Positions 24,465-33,690 of a stretch of 34,637 nt of DNA are shown here, piece after piece. This DNA comes from JANWZL01 sp037445185 (lineage in GTDB: Bacteria; Pseudomonadota; Gammaproteobacteria; Burkholderiales; Thiobacillaceae). The stretch is taken from contig JBBIKZ010000012.1 of assembly GCA_037445185.1 (NCBI GenBank), positions 1-34,637 of the forward strand, written 5' to 3'. The first letter of the stretch is position 1. Each line of letters starts with the position of its first letter. A program made the position numbers and the translations under genes. Under the pieces are notes generated by a model that saw only the letters and a list, made by a program, of their open reading frames with translations, ran no database searches and was not told the DNA's origin.

Positions 24465-25745
24465 ATGTCCGACCGGATGGGCGGTCCATCTGGATTGGGG
24501 GGGCGTGCCGTGGAAGGCCTACACCTGACCGCTGATCTTTACCAGTGCAACTGCAGCCGCGAGCTGCTCATCGACGCCGATCGTCTCGCCGAGCTCTGCC
24601 GCCGGCACACGCTGGGAGTGGGGCTCACCCTGGTGGACGAGAAGTGGCACACCTTTCCGGACCACCAGGGCGAGCCGGGCGGCGTGACCGGCATGTTGCT
24701 TTTGGCCGAATCCCACCTGGCCGTGCACACTTGGCCCGAGCGCGCCGGGGTCACCCTCGACGTCTACGTCTGCAACTACTCCGCCGACAACTCGGACAAG
24801 GCCGAACGCCTGTTGGCCGAACTGCTGGCGGCCCTGCAGCCGGGCCGCACGATCAGCAACCGGCTGCAACGCGGCAACAGCAACCCTGACGCGCCGCCCG
24901 AGCTGGTGCTCGAGGCCCTCAACGCGCACAGCGTCTACGGCTACCGGACGGGCGAGCGGCTGCTCACGCGGCGCACGCCCTATCAGATGCTGGAGGTCTT
25001 CGACACACCGCAGTTCGGCCGGGCCATGCGGCTCGACGGCCACTTCATGACCTCGGAGGGCGAGGAGTTCTACTACCACGAGTGCCTGGTGCATCCCGCC
25101 GCCATCGCCCATCCGGCGCCACGCCGCGCCCTCATCATCGGCGGCGGCGATGGCGGGGCGGCGGAAGAGCTGCTCAAGCACCCCACGATGCAAACGGTGG
25201 TCATCGCCGAGCTGGACGCCGCCGTGGTCGAGGCGGCGAAGACCTGGCTGGGCACGGTGCACCGGGGCATCTTCGCCGACCCCCGCGTGCAGGTGCGCAT
25301 CGGCGACGGTTTCGACTTCGTGCGTCAGACCGCCGAGCGCTTCGACCTGGTACTGCTCGACCTGACCGACCCCGAAACCCCAGCCGGACCGCTCTATACC
25401 GCCGAGGCCTTCGCTTCGGTCAAGCGCGTCCTCGATCCGGGCGGGGCGGTGGTCCTGCACATCGGCTCGCCGGTGTTCGAACCGGAACAGGTGCGGCGCA
25501 TCGCGGCCGATCTGCGCGCGAGTTTTGCGCGTGTGCACTGCTACGGTCTTTACATCCCCCTCTATGGCGCCTACTGGGGACTGGCGGTGGCCTCCGACGA
25601 GCTCGACCCGACCGCGCTGGGCCGCGCCGTCGTGGCCGATCGCTTGGCGGAACGGGGCATCGCCGACCTGCGCTATTACAATGCCGCCGTGCACGGCGCC
25701 CTGTTCGCCCTGCCGAATTACTATCGGGCGCTGCTGCGGGATTGA
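24465..25745 (+). CDS. Fused S-adenosylmethionine decarboxylase-spermidine synthase
   Basis: The 426-residue protein joins two consecutive steps of spermidine synthesis. The SpeD part (about residues 15-145) has the autoprocessing site A-E-S-H with Ser83 as pyruvoyl precursor, His88 in H-T-W-P-E and Cys103 in D-V-Y-V-C-N. Their spacing (S, +5, +20) equals Ser63/His68/Cys83 of the Thermotoga-type enzyme. The SpeE part (about 155-426) has M-L-E-V-F-D, G-E-E-F-Y-Y-H-E, the G-G-G-D-G-G-A-A-E-E nucleotide loop, and D-L-T-D-P. The start is uncertain: ATG 24465, ATG 24477 and GTG 24510 are in frame, and only the last has a G-rich sequence upstream. It has its own promoter and no trp-type neighbours. 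Confidence 0.92.
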   Translation: MSDRMGGPSGLGGRAVEGLHLTADLYQCNCSRELLIDADRLAELCRRHTLGVGLTLVDEKWHTFPDHQGEPGGVTGMLLLAESHLAVHTWPERAGVTLDVYVCNYSADNSDKAERLLAELLAALQPGRTISNRLQRGNSNPDAPPELVLEALNAHSVYGYRTGERLLTRRTPYQMLEVFDTPQFGRAMRLDGHFMTSEGEEFYYHECLVHPAAIAHPAPRRALIIGGGDGGAAEELLKHPTMQTVVIAELDAAVVEAAKTWLGTVHRGIFADPRVQVRIGDGFDFVRQTAERFDLVLLDLTDPETPAGPLYTAEAFASVKRVLDPGGAVVLHIGSPVFEPEQVRRIAADLRASFARVHCYGLYIPLYGAYWGLAVASDELDPTALGRAVVADRLAERGIADLRYYNAAVHGALFALPNYYRALLRD

Positions 25746-25753
25746 CAGACGTC

Positions 25754-25829
25754 TGGCGCCCCCGACACGAATCGAACGTGTGACCCTCCCCTTAGGAGGG
25801 GGATGCTCTATCCACTGAGCTACGGGGGC
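25754..25829 (-). tRNA. tRNA-Arg (anticodon CCT)
   Basis: On the minus strand the 76 bases fold as a full cloverleaf: acceptor GCCCCCG/CGGGGGC, D stem GCTC/GAGC, anticodon stem TCCCC/GGGGA with loop CTCCTAA (anticodon CCT, reading AGG), T stem ACACG/CGTGT with loop TTCGAAT, discriminator G and an encoded CCA. It converges on the end of the polyamine gene, only 8 bases away. AGG codons are rare in this GC3-biased sequence. Confidence 0.97.
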
Positions 25830-25838
25830 GAGGCCGAC

Positions 25839-25844
25839 ATTCTA
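25839..25844 (-). promoter_or_regulatory. -10 element of the tRNA-Arg promoter
   Basis: On the minus strand TAGAAT precedes the tRNA by 9 bases and is followed by the GC-rich discriminator GTCGGCCTC typical of stringently controlled stable-RNA promoters. No good -35 is visible. Confidence 0.4.
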
Positions 25845-25977
25845 CCCGCTCTTGCCGCCCAGTCGGCACTGACCGCCTCGATGCCGGGGCGGGGCGTCGT
25901 CCGGTCTTGAACTGATGGAAAGCCGTGCCAATATCAGAAATGGGGAGACCCGTAACCAGATGACGAAAGGTAGGGCC

Positions 25978-26376
25978 ATGAGCCATTTGAAGCGCGAGGA
26001 TCTGGAGCACATCCGCACCGCCCTGCAAACCCGCCGCGAGGCCTTGCTCAGGCAGGTGACGGCGGCCCTGGAGGAAAGCGGCCAGACCCAGTTTGCCGAG
26101 GTCCTGGGCCGAGCCTCCGGCGACAGCTCCGACGAGGCCCTGGCCGTGACCCTGGGCGACCTCTCGGCTGCCCGGCTGGATCACGAGATCCGGCAACTGA
26201 GGGAACTGGACGCGGCCATGCGGCGCATGGATAGCAAGGACTACGGGCTCTGCCAGGACTGCGGCGCCCCCATCCCCGTTGCCCGGCTGATCGCCAACCC
26301 GGCGGCGGTGCGCTGCATCGCCTGCCAGGAGCTGCACGAGAAGACCTACGCCGGCCATGAGCACGGCTCGATCTGA
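25978..26376 (+). CDS. DksA/TraR family zinc-finger transcription regulator
   Basis: The 132-residue protein has an N-terminal helical part (about 5-75) forming the coiled coil that enters the RNA polymerase secondary channel, with the tip motif D-S-S-D-E-A (DxxDxA). A C-terminal zinc finger with four cysteines (C-Q-D-C near residue 90 and C-I-A-C near 112) follows. Both elements needed for DksA function with ppGpp are present, though the protein is about 20 residues shorter than E. coli DksA. The ATG at 25978 is preferred over 25915 because AAGG lies at the right distance and homology starts there. It is divergent from tRNA-Arg and is followed by a clear terminator. A paralogue rather than the main DksA is possible. 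Confidence 0.85.
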   Translation: MSHLKREDLEHIRTALQTRREALLRQVTAALEESGQTQFAEVLGRASGDSSDEALAVTLGDLSAARLDHEIRQLRELDAAMRRMDSKDYGLCQDCGAPIPVARLIANPAAVRCIACQELHEKTYAGHEHGSI

Positions 26377-26394
26377 GCGTACCCCGCAGGCGGC

Positions 26395-26423
26395 GGGCGG
26401 CGCGGGTGCCGCCCGTTTGCTTT
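26395..26423 (+). terminator. Rho-independent terminator after the dksA-like gene
   Basis: GGGCGGC (26395-26401) pairs perfectly with GCCGCCC (26408-26414) around a six-base loop, followed by GTTTGCTTT. Confidence 0.6.
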
Positions 26424-26451
26424 GGGCGGGCGGATGGCGCACCCTTGACCC

Positions 26452-28368
26452 ATGCCCCTGGTCATCCTCGACAAGCTGGAGCTCGCCTATGGCCACTGGC
26501 CACTGCTCGACCAGGCCTCGCTGGTCATCGACCGGGGCGAGCGCATCGGCCTCATTGGCCGCAACGGCGCCGGTAAGTCGAGCCTGCTACGGATCGTCGC
26601 CGGGCTGGAGCGGCCGGATGCGGGCGAGGTCTGGCGCCAACCCGGCCTCAGGATCGGTCACGTCCCCCAGGAGCCGGCCTTCGCGCCGGGGCACACGGTG
26701 TTCGAGGCGGTGGCCGAGGGGGTGGGCGAGGCGCAGCGCCTGCTCACCGCCTACCACCAGGCTGCCCAGGAGGTGGCGCTGACGCCGGACGCGGCGCGGC
26801 TCGCGCAGCTCGACCGGCTCACGCACGAACTGGAGGCCCAGGATGCCTGGCGGCTCAATGCCCGGGTCGAGGAGGCGATCTCGCGCCTCGACCTGCCGGC
26901 GGACGCCCCGGTCGAGACCCTCTCCGGCGGGCTCAAGAAGCGTGTCGCCCTGGCGCGTGCGCTGGTCGGCGAGCCGGAGCTGCTGCTCCTGGACGAGCCC
27001 ACCAACCACCTCGACTTCGTCGCCATCGAGTGGCTGGAGGGCCTGCTCAGGGGCTTCAGCGGGGCCGTCCTGTTCGTCACCCACGACCGGCGCTTTCTGG
27101 ACCACGTGGCCAACCGCATCGTCGAGCTCGACCGCGGTGCGCTCTCCGAATTCGCCGGCAATTTCTCTGCCTACCAGGCGAAAAAGGCCGAGCTCATCGA
27201 GGTGGAGGCGCGCCAGCAGCGCAAGTTCGACCGGTTCTGGCGCCAGGAGGAGGCCTGGATCCGCAAGGGCATCGAGGCGCGCCGCACCCGCAACGAGGGC
27301 CGCGTGCGGCGGCTGGAGGCGCTGCGCCGCGAGCGTGCCGCCCGCCGCAGCCGCCTGGGGCAAGTCGACTTCCGGCTCGACGCCGGCGAGCGCTCCGGCA
27401 GGCTGGTGGCGGAAGTCGAGCACGTCAGTTTCGGCTACCCGGGCCGGCCGCTCATCCGCGACTTCTCCACCGTCATCCTGCGCGGCGACAAAGTTGGGCT
27501 GCTGGGCCCCAACGGCGCGGGCAAGACCACCCTGATCCGGCTCATCCTCGGTGAACTGCAACCGCAATCCGGGCGCATCCGGCGTGGCACGAATCTCAGC
27601 GTGGCCTATTTCGACCAGTTGCGCAACGTGCTCGACGACGGGGCCACCCTCATCGACACCATCTCCCCCGGCTCGGACTACGTGGAGATCGCCGGCCAGA
27701 AAAGGCACGTCGTCGGCTATCTGGAGGAATTCCTCTTTCCACCCGAGCGCGCCCGCGCCAAGGTCGCGGCGCTGTCGGGCGGTGAGCGCAACCGGCTGCT
27801 GCTCGCGCGCCTGTTCGCGCGGTCGGCCAACCTGCTGGTGCTGGACGAACCCACCAACGACCTCGACATCGACACCCTGGAGCTGCTGGAAGCGCTGCTG
27901 CAGGACTACACCGGCACGGTGATCCTGGTCTCGCACGACCGCGCCTTTCTGGACAATGTCGTCACCCAGGCGATCGCCTTCGAGGGTGAAGGGCGGCTCG
28001 TCGAGATCGCCGGGGGCTACGCGGAGTGGCAGGCCTGGCGGGCGCAGCGGGCGGGGCTGGCGCAGACGGCCAAGCCCAGGACCGAGAGGCCCCGGCCGGC
28101 GACACCTCCTTCCAGACCCGCCAGGAGCGGGCTCAGCTACAAGGAGGCGCGGGAGCTCGAGGCGATCCCCGCGCGCATCGCCGAGCTGGAGGCCGAACAG
28201 GCGCGACTGGCAGAGCGCCTGGCCGACCCCGACCTATACCGGCAGGTCCCCAGTGACGTGGCCGGCCTCAACGCGCGCGCGGCGGCGATCGAGGCGGAGC
28301 TCATGACGCTGCTCGCGCGCTGGGAGGCACTGGAGGCGCGGGCAAAGGGACAGGAACCGGCGGGTTGA
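26452..28368 (+). CDS. ABC-F ATPase, Uup-like
   Basis: The 638-residue soluble protein has two nucleotide-binding domains and no membrane part. Domain 1: Walker A G-R-N-G-A-G-K-S at 36-43, signature L-S-G-G-L-K-K-R, Walker B L-L-L-L-D-E-P-T-N-H-L-D. Domain 2: G-P-N-G-A-G-K-T-T, L-S-G-G-E-R-N-R, L-V-L-D-E-P-T-N-D-L-D. A charged interdomain linker and a C-terminal coiled coil (about 560-635) rich in E-L-E-A-E-Q-A-R-L place it with Uup rather than EttA or YheS. ABC-F proteins act on the ribosome; Uup also affects DNA structure and transposon excision. The ATG at 26452 follows the dksA terminator region closely. Confidence 0.92.
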   Translation: MPLVILDKLELAYGHWPLLDQASLVIDRGERIGLIGRNGAGKSSLLRIVAGLERPDAGEVWRQPGLRIGHVPQEPAFAPGHTVFEAVAEGVGEAQRLLTAYHQAAQEVALTPDAARLAQLDRLTHELEAQDAWRLNARVEEAISRLDLPADAPVETLSGGLKKRVALARALVGEPELLLLDEPTNHLDFVAIEWLEGLLRGFSGAVLFVTHDRRFLDHVANRIVELDRGALSEFAGNFSAYQAKKAELIEVEARQQRKFDRFWRQEEAWIRKGIEARRTRNEGRVRRLEALRRERAARRSRLGQVDFRLDAGERSGRLVAEVEHVSFGYPGRPLIRDFSTVILRGDKVGLLGPNGAGKTTLIRLILGELQPQSGRIRRGTNLSVAYFDQLRNVLDDGATLIDTISPGSDYVEIAGQKRHVVGYLEEFLFPPERARAKVAALSGGERNRLLLARLFARSANLLVLDEPTNDLDIDTLELLEALLQDYTGTVILVSHDRAFLDNVVTQAIAFEGEGRLVEIAGGYAEWQAWRAQRAGLAQTAKPRTERPRPATPPSRPARSGLSYKEARELEAIPARIAELEAEQARLAERLADPDLYRQVPSDVAGLNARAAAIEAELMTLLARWEALEARAKGQEPAG

Positions 28369-28542
28369 GCCGCAGCCGGCCTTGGCTGACGACTCGATCC
28401 GGGGTGACGACTGTCGGAGGCTGCGGCAGGGTTCGGCCGTCCAGGCGGACCTGGGTGGCACGCAGTCGGGTGTACCTCTCGGGCTGCCATGGCCCCGGCG
28501 GGCCGCCTATACTGAAAGCATTCCAGCCAGCTGGAGGTCGCC

Positions 28543-29295
<753 letters not shown>

Positions 29296-29298
29296 GGC

Positions 29299-31707
29299 GT
29301 GCGGGGGGAGGGGGGAGCGCGGCCGCCCTATCTGGCGGTGGGGCTGCTCTCCGCCGCGGCCCTCGCCTACGAGGTCCTGCTCACGCGGCTCTTCGCCCTC
29401 ATCCAGTGGCACCACTACGCCTTCATGATGGTGAGCGTGGCCATGCTGGGCTGGGGCGCGGCCGGGACCCTGGTGACCCTGGCGGGGGACCGGCTTCAGC
29501 GGCACTTCCGCGCAGCCTTCGCGGCGGCGGCGGCACTGTTCGGGGTGAGCGCCGTCGTCTGCTTCCTGGTGGCCCAGGCGGTGGCCTTCAACCCCATGCA
29601 GGCCTTGTGGGACGCGCGCGCGTTTCTGCCGCTCGCCCTCATCTATCTCTGCCTGTTCCTCCCCTTCCTGGCCGCCGCCACCGCCCTTTGCCTTGCCTTT
29701 AGCCGCCACGGCAGCGACGCGCCCCGGCTCTACGCCGCCGACATCCTGGGTGCCGGGCTGGGCGGCCTGGCGGTCGTCGGCCTGCTCTGGCTGCTGCCGC
29801 CCATGCGTGCCCTGGCCGCCCTCGGCGCTGTGGGTCTCGCCGCCGCCGCAATCGCCTGGGGGCCGTGCCGCCGGGGCGTCTGGGCCCTGCTCGCGGCGGC
29901 CGTCCTGCTCGCCCTCCTGCCTGCGACCTGGCTCAAGCTCGAACCGTCCGAGTACAAGGACCTCGCCCAGGCCCTGCGTGTGATCGGCACCCGCGTGGTG
30001 GCGGAGACCTCCGGGCCGTTGGGGGTGATCACGGCGGTAGAGAGCCCGCGCGTACCGCTGCGCCTCGCAGCGGGACTGAGCCTCGCCTGGGCTGCCGAGC
30101 CGCCGCCGCAACTGGGCCTGTTCATCGACGGCGACGGCCCAATACCGGTCACCCGCTTCGACGGCGACTTGAGATCCCTGGCCTACCTGGACGGCCTCAC
30201 CTCGGCGCTGTCCTACCACCTGCTCGATCGGCCCCGCGTCCTGGTGCTGGGCGCGGGCAGCGGCGAGGCGGTGCTGCAGGCCCTCTACCACGGCGCCCGG
30301 GCGGTGGACGCCGTGGAGCCCCATGCCCGGCTCGTCGACCTGGTGGAAGGCGCACTCGCCCGCTACTCCGGCCGCCCCTTCCACCAGCCTGGGGTGCGCG
30401 TCCACCGCAAAGGGGTGCGTGCCTTCGTGGCCGGCAGCCGCACGCGCTACGACCTCATTAAGCTCGACCTCGTCGATGCCGGCGCCGCCGCCGGCGGGGT
30501 CACCGCCCTTAGCGCCGGCGATCTCTACACGGTGGAGGCATTCGTCGCCTATCTCGACCGCCTCGCCCCGGGCGGCCTCATCGCCATCACACGCTGGGCC
30601 GAGCTGCCGCCGCGCGATCTCCTCAAGCTCGCCGCCACCGCCATCGCCGCCCTGGAGGCGGAGGGGGTGGCCGATCCCGGCCGGCGACTGGCCATGATCC
30701 GCGGCTGGAAGACCGGCACCCTGCTGGTGAAGAACGGCCCCTTCACCGCTGCCGAGATCGAACGCCTCAAGGCCTTCTGCCGGGCGCGCTGGTTCGACGT
30801 GGCCTGGTATCCGGGCATGCGCGCGGAGGAGGCGAACCGCTACCACCTGCTCGAGCGGCCCTATCACTATGAAGCCATGGCCGCCCTGCTCGGACCGGGT
30901 CGGGCGGAGTTCCTCGCGCGCTACAAATACCGCCTCGAACCCGCCACCGACGACCGGCCCTATTTCCATCACTTCTTCAAGTGGGAGAGCCTGGCCGAGT
31001 GGTGGCGGCTCAGGGCGCGCGGCGGCATGTCGCTCATGGAGTGGGGCTATCCGGTGCTGCTCGCCACCCTGACCCAGGCGGTGCTGGCCGGGGCGGCCCT
31101 CATCCTGCTGCCGCTCGCCCTGGCCGGCCGGCAGGCGCGAGGGAACGGGGTGCGGCGCGGCCGGGCCCTGGCTTACTTCGCCCTGCTCGGGCTCGCCTTC
31201 ATGTTCGTCGAGATCGCCTTCATCCAGCGCTTCATGCTCTTCCTGGGCCACCCCCTCTATGCCGTGGCGGTGGTGCTGGCCGGCTTCCTCGTCTTCGCCG
31301 GCCTGGGCAGCCGCCTGGCCGCCGCCCTGACGGGCGAGGCGACGCGGATCGTGCGCCGCGCCACCGTCGCCATCGCCACCCTCGCCCTCACCTACCTCCT
31401 CCTGCTGCCGCCCCTGTTCCAGTCCCTGGCCGGGCTGGCCGACTCCGCCCGCATCGCCGTGAGCCTCGCCCTCATCTCCCCGCTCGCCATGGGCATGGGC
31501 ATGCCTTTCCCCCTGGGGCTGAGACTGCTGTCCGAGACGGCGCCCGACCTGATCCCCTGGGCCTGGGGCATCAACGCCTATCTCTCGGTCGTGGCGGCGG
31601 TGCTGGCCACCTTGCTCGCCGTGCACCTGGGCTTCTCGGCGGTGGTGGTGCTGGCGGTGCTGGGCTATCTCAGCGCAGGCATGCTCATGCCCATGCGCAT
31701 GCGTTAA
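29299..31707 (+). CDS. Membrane-embedded spermidine-synthase-like protein
   Basis: The 802-residue protein has about seven N-terminal helices (residues 10-215), a cytosolic Rossmann methyltransferase-like domain similar to SpeE (about 290-560, with V-L-V-L-G-A-G-S-G-E-A-V-L and A-V-D-A-V-E-P), and a C-terminal set of helices (about 585-795) containing F-M-F-V-E-I-A-F-I-Q-R-F. The expected aminopropyltransferase D-x-x-D-P motif is replaced by L-D-L-V-D-A-G-A, so spermidine synthesis is unlikely and the substrate is unknown. The start is a GTG at 29299, 3 bases after the methyltransferase gene, so the two are cotranscribed. The stop codon TAA lies in the 5-bp target duplication of the element at 31709-31937. 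Confidence 0.85.
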   Translation: MRGEGGARPPYLAVGLLSAAALAYEVLLTRLFALIQWHHYAFMMVSVAMLGWGAAGTLVTLAGDRLQRHFRAAFAAAAALFGVSAVVCFLVAQAVAFNPMQALWDARAFLPLALIYLCLFLPFLAAATALCLAFSRHGSDAPRLYAADILGAGLGGLAVVGLLWLLPPMRALAALGAVGLAAAAIAWGPCRRGVWALLAAAVLLALLPATWLKLEPSEYKDLAQALRVIGTRVVAETSGPLGVITAVESPRVPLRLAAGLSLAWAAEPPPQLGLFIDGDGPIPVTRFDGDLRSLAYLDGLTSALSYHLLDRPRVLVLGAGSGEAVLQALYHGARAVDAVEPHARLVDLVEGALARYSGRPFHQPGVRVHRKGVRAFVAGSRTRYDLIKLDLVDAGAAAGGVTALSAGDLYTVEAFVAYLDRLAPGGLIAITRWAELPPRDLLKLAATAIAALEAEGVADPGRRLAMIRGWKTGTLLVKNGPFTAAEIERLKAFCRARWFDVAWYPGMRAEEANRYHLLERPYHYEAMAALLGPGRAEFLARYKYRLEPATDDRPYFHHFFKWESLAEWWRLRARGGMSLMEWGYPVLLATLTQAVLAGAALILLPLALAGRQARGNGVRRGRALAYFALLGLAFMFVEIAFIQRFMLFLGHPLYAVAVVLAGFLVFAGLGSRLAAALTGEATRIVRRATVAIATLALTYLLLLPPLFQSLAGLADSARIAVSLALISPLAMGMGMPFPLGLRLLSETAPDLIPWAWGINAYLSVVAAVLATLLAVHLGFSAVVVLAVLGYLSAGMLMPMRMR

Positions 31708-31942
31708 ACCCAGATTTGTCATTAGGGCGCGCGATGATGGCGAGCCGTATGGCGAGCAGATTCGCGCACGGGCAACGAGCCCATGGTGGACCTCGAGGGC
31801 TAAGCGAACGGGCTTGATACTGCCGCCAGACGGAGGCCCTGGCGCGCGCAGGCCGTCGTGGCATGGCGATGGGGACAGGCTTCACACACTCCGAGGTGGT
31901 CTTCGTAGGCATTGGCCGGCCTAATGACAAATCTGGGTTAAA
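31704..31942. mobile_element. 229-bp MITE-like element with 18-bp TIRs and TTAAA duplication
   Basis: CCCAGATTTGTCATTAGG (31709-31726) and its exact reverse complement (31920-31937) enclose 193 bases without a plausible gene. TTAAA flanks both ends (31704-31708, 31938-31942), the mark of transposition with a 5-bp duplication. CC-starting ends and TTAA-type targets recall the IS1380 family; that link is tentative. A partial relative lies at 11816. Confidence 0.8.
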
Positions 31943-31962
31943 TTGTCTCCCGACGAATCACC

Positions 31963-33690
31963 ATGCCCGTCCACAACGCCGACATCGCCGCCATCTTCGA
32001 GGAGATCGCCGATCTGCTGGAGATCCAGGGGGCGAATCCGTTTCGGGTGCGCGCCTACCGCAACGCCGCGCGCACGGTGGGCGAGTATGGGCGCGATCTG
32101 GCCACACTCGTCGCCAAGGGCGAGCAGCTTCCCAAGCTGCCCGGCATCGGCGAGGACCTGGCGCGCAAGATCCACGAGATCGCCCGCACCGGCCGATCCG
32201 AATTCCTCGAGCGGCTGCACCGGCAGCTGCCGGAGACCATCACCGAACTGCTGCACCTGCCGGGACTGGGGCCGAAGAAGGTCAAGGCCCTGCATGACCA
32301 GCTCAAGGTGGACAGCCTCGATGACCTGCGCGCCGCCGCCCAGGCCGGGCGCATCCGCGCACTGCCCGGCTTCGGCGAGAAGACCGAACGGCACATCCTG
32401 GAGGCCCTCGCGCAGCGCGCCGACTCGGCACGGCGCTTCAAGCGGCCGGTGGCGGCCCAGTATGTCGAGGCCCTGGCCGCCGCCCTGCGTGCCGTGCCGG
32501 GGGTGACCAGGGTGGAGATCGCCGGCAGCTACCGTAGATGCCGCGAGACGGTGGGCGACATCGATCTCATCGCCACCGCTGCCGACAGCGCCCCGGTGAT
32601 GGCGCGGCTGACCGGCTACGACGAGGTGGCCGAGGTCCTCTCCCAGGGCTCAACGCGCGCCTCGGTGGTGCTCAGGTGCGGTCTGCAGGTGGACCTGCGC
32701 GTGGTGCCCGAGTCGAGCTTTGGCGCGGCGCTCGCCTATTTCACCGGCGCCAAGGCGCACAACATCGTGCTCAGGAAGCGGGCCCAGGCGCGCGGGCTCA
32801 AGCTCAACGAATACGGTGTGTTCCGCGGCGAACGGCAGATCGCCGGCGACACGGAGGAATCGGTCTATGCCGCGCTGGGGCTGCCCTGGATCCCGCCCGA
32901 GCTCAGAGAAGACCGCGGCGAGGTGGAATGGGCCGAGCGCGGCCCGCTGCCGCGGCTCGTCAACCGTGCAGACTTGCGGGGCGACTTGCACTGCCACACC
33001 AAGGCGAGCGACGGCGCCAACACCCTGCGCGAGATGGCCGAGGCGGCCCGGGCCCGGGGGCTGGAATACCTGGCGATCACCGAGCACTCGCAGCGGCTCA
33101 GGATGGCGCGCGGCCTGGACAGCGCGCGGCTGCTCAAACAGATGGACGAGATCGACCGCCTGAACGGCGAGCTCGAGGGCATCGTGCTCCTCAAGGGCAT
33201 CGAGGTCGACATCCTGGAGGACGGCCGGCTCGATCTGCCCGACGCCGTGCTGGGGCGGCTCGACCTCGTCGTCGGCGCCGTGCACAGCCACTTCGACCTG
33301 CCGCCGGCGAAGCAGACCGCACGGCTCATGCGGGCCATGGACCACCCGCACTTTACCCTGCTCGCCCACCCCACCACCCGCGAGCTCGACAAGCGAGCGC
33401 CGATGGAGGCCGACTGGCTGCGCATCATCCGCCATGCCCGCGCGCGCAGCTGCTATCTGGAACTGGACAGCCAGCCCGACCGCCTCGACCTCCTCGACAC
33501 CTGGTGCCGCGTGGCCAAGGAGGAGGGGGTGCTGGTGGCCATAGACTCCGACGCCCATTCGGTGCATGACTTCGACGACCTCGAGTGGGGCGTCGGCCAG
33601 GCGCGACGCGGGTGGTTGAGCCCCGAGGACGTGCTCAACACCCGGCCGCTCGAGGCGCTGCGCCCGCTGCTCCGGCGCACCCGTGGCTGA
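31963..33690 (+). CDS. polX: DNA polymerase/3'-5' exonuclease PolX
   Basis: The 575-residue family X polymerase begins with an 8-kDa-like domain with helix-hairpin-helix motifs (L-P-G-I-G-E-D-L-A-R-K-I near 58, L-P-G-L-G-P-K-K near 98). The nucleotidyltransferase palm follows with G-S-Y-R-R-C-R-E-T-V-G-D-I-D-L-I (about 187-202) and the third acid in V-D-L-R-V-V-P. A PHP domain (about 340-570) keeps its metal ligands: D-L-H-C-H-T-K-A-S-D-G, I-T-E-H-S, G-I-E-V-D, G-A-V-H-S-H, H-P-T and D-S-D-A-H-S. Both gap-filling polymerase and 3'-5' exonuclease activity should be intact, pointing to base-excision repair. The ATG at 31963 lies 20 bases after the element, which must contain or displace its promoter. 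Confidence 0.94.
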   Translation: MPVHNADIAAIFEEIADLLEIQGANPFRVRAYRNAARTVGEYGRDLATLVAKGEQLPKLPGIGEDLARKIHEIARTGRSEFLERLHRQLPETITELLHLPGLGPKKVKALHDQLKVDSLDDLRAAAQAGRIRALPGFGEKTERHILEALAQRADSARRFKRPVAAQYVEALAAALRAVPGVTRVEIAGSYRRCRETVGDIDLIATAADSAPVMARLTGYDEVAEVLSQGSTRASVVLRCGLQVDLRVVPESSFGAALAYFTGAKAHNIVLRKRAQARGLKLNEYGVFRGERQIAGDTEESVYAALGLPWIPPELREDRGEVEWAERGPLPRLVNRADLRGDLHCHTKASDGANTLREMAEAARARGLEYLAITEHSQRLRMARGLDSARLLKQMDEIDRLNGELEGIVLLKGIEVDILEDGRLDLPDAVLGRLDLVVGAVHSHFDLPPAKQTARLMRAMDHPHFTLLAHPTTRELDKRAPMEADWLRIIRHARARSCYLELDSQPDRLDLLDTWCRVAKEEGVLVAIDSDAHSVHDFDDLEWGVGQARRGWLSPEDVLNTRPLEALRPLLRRTRG

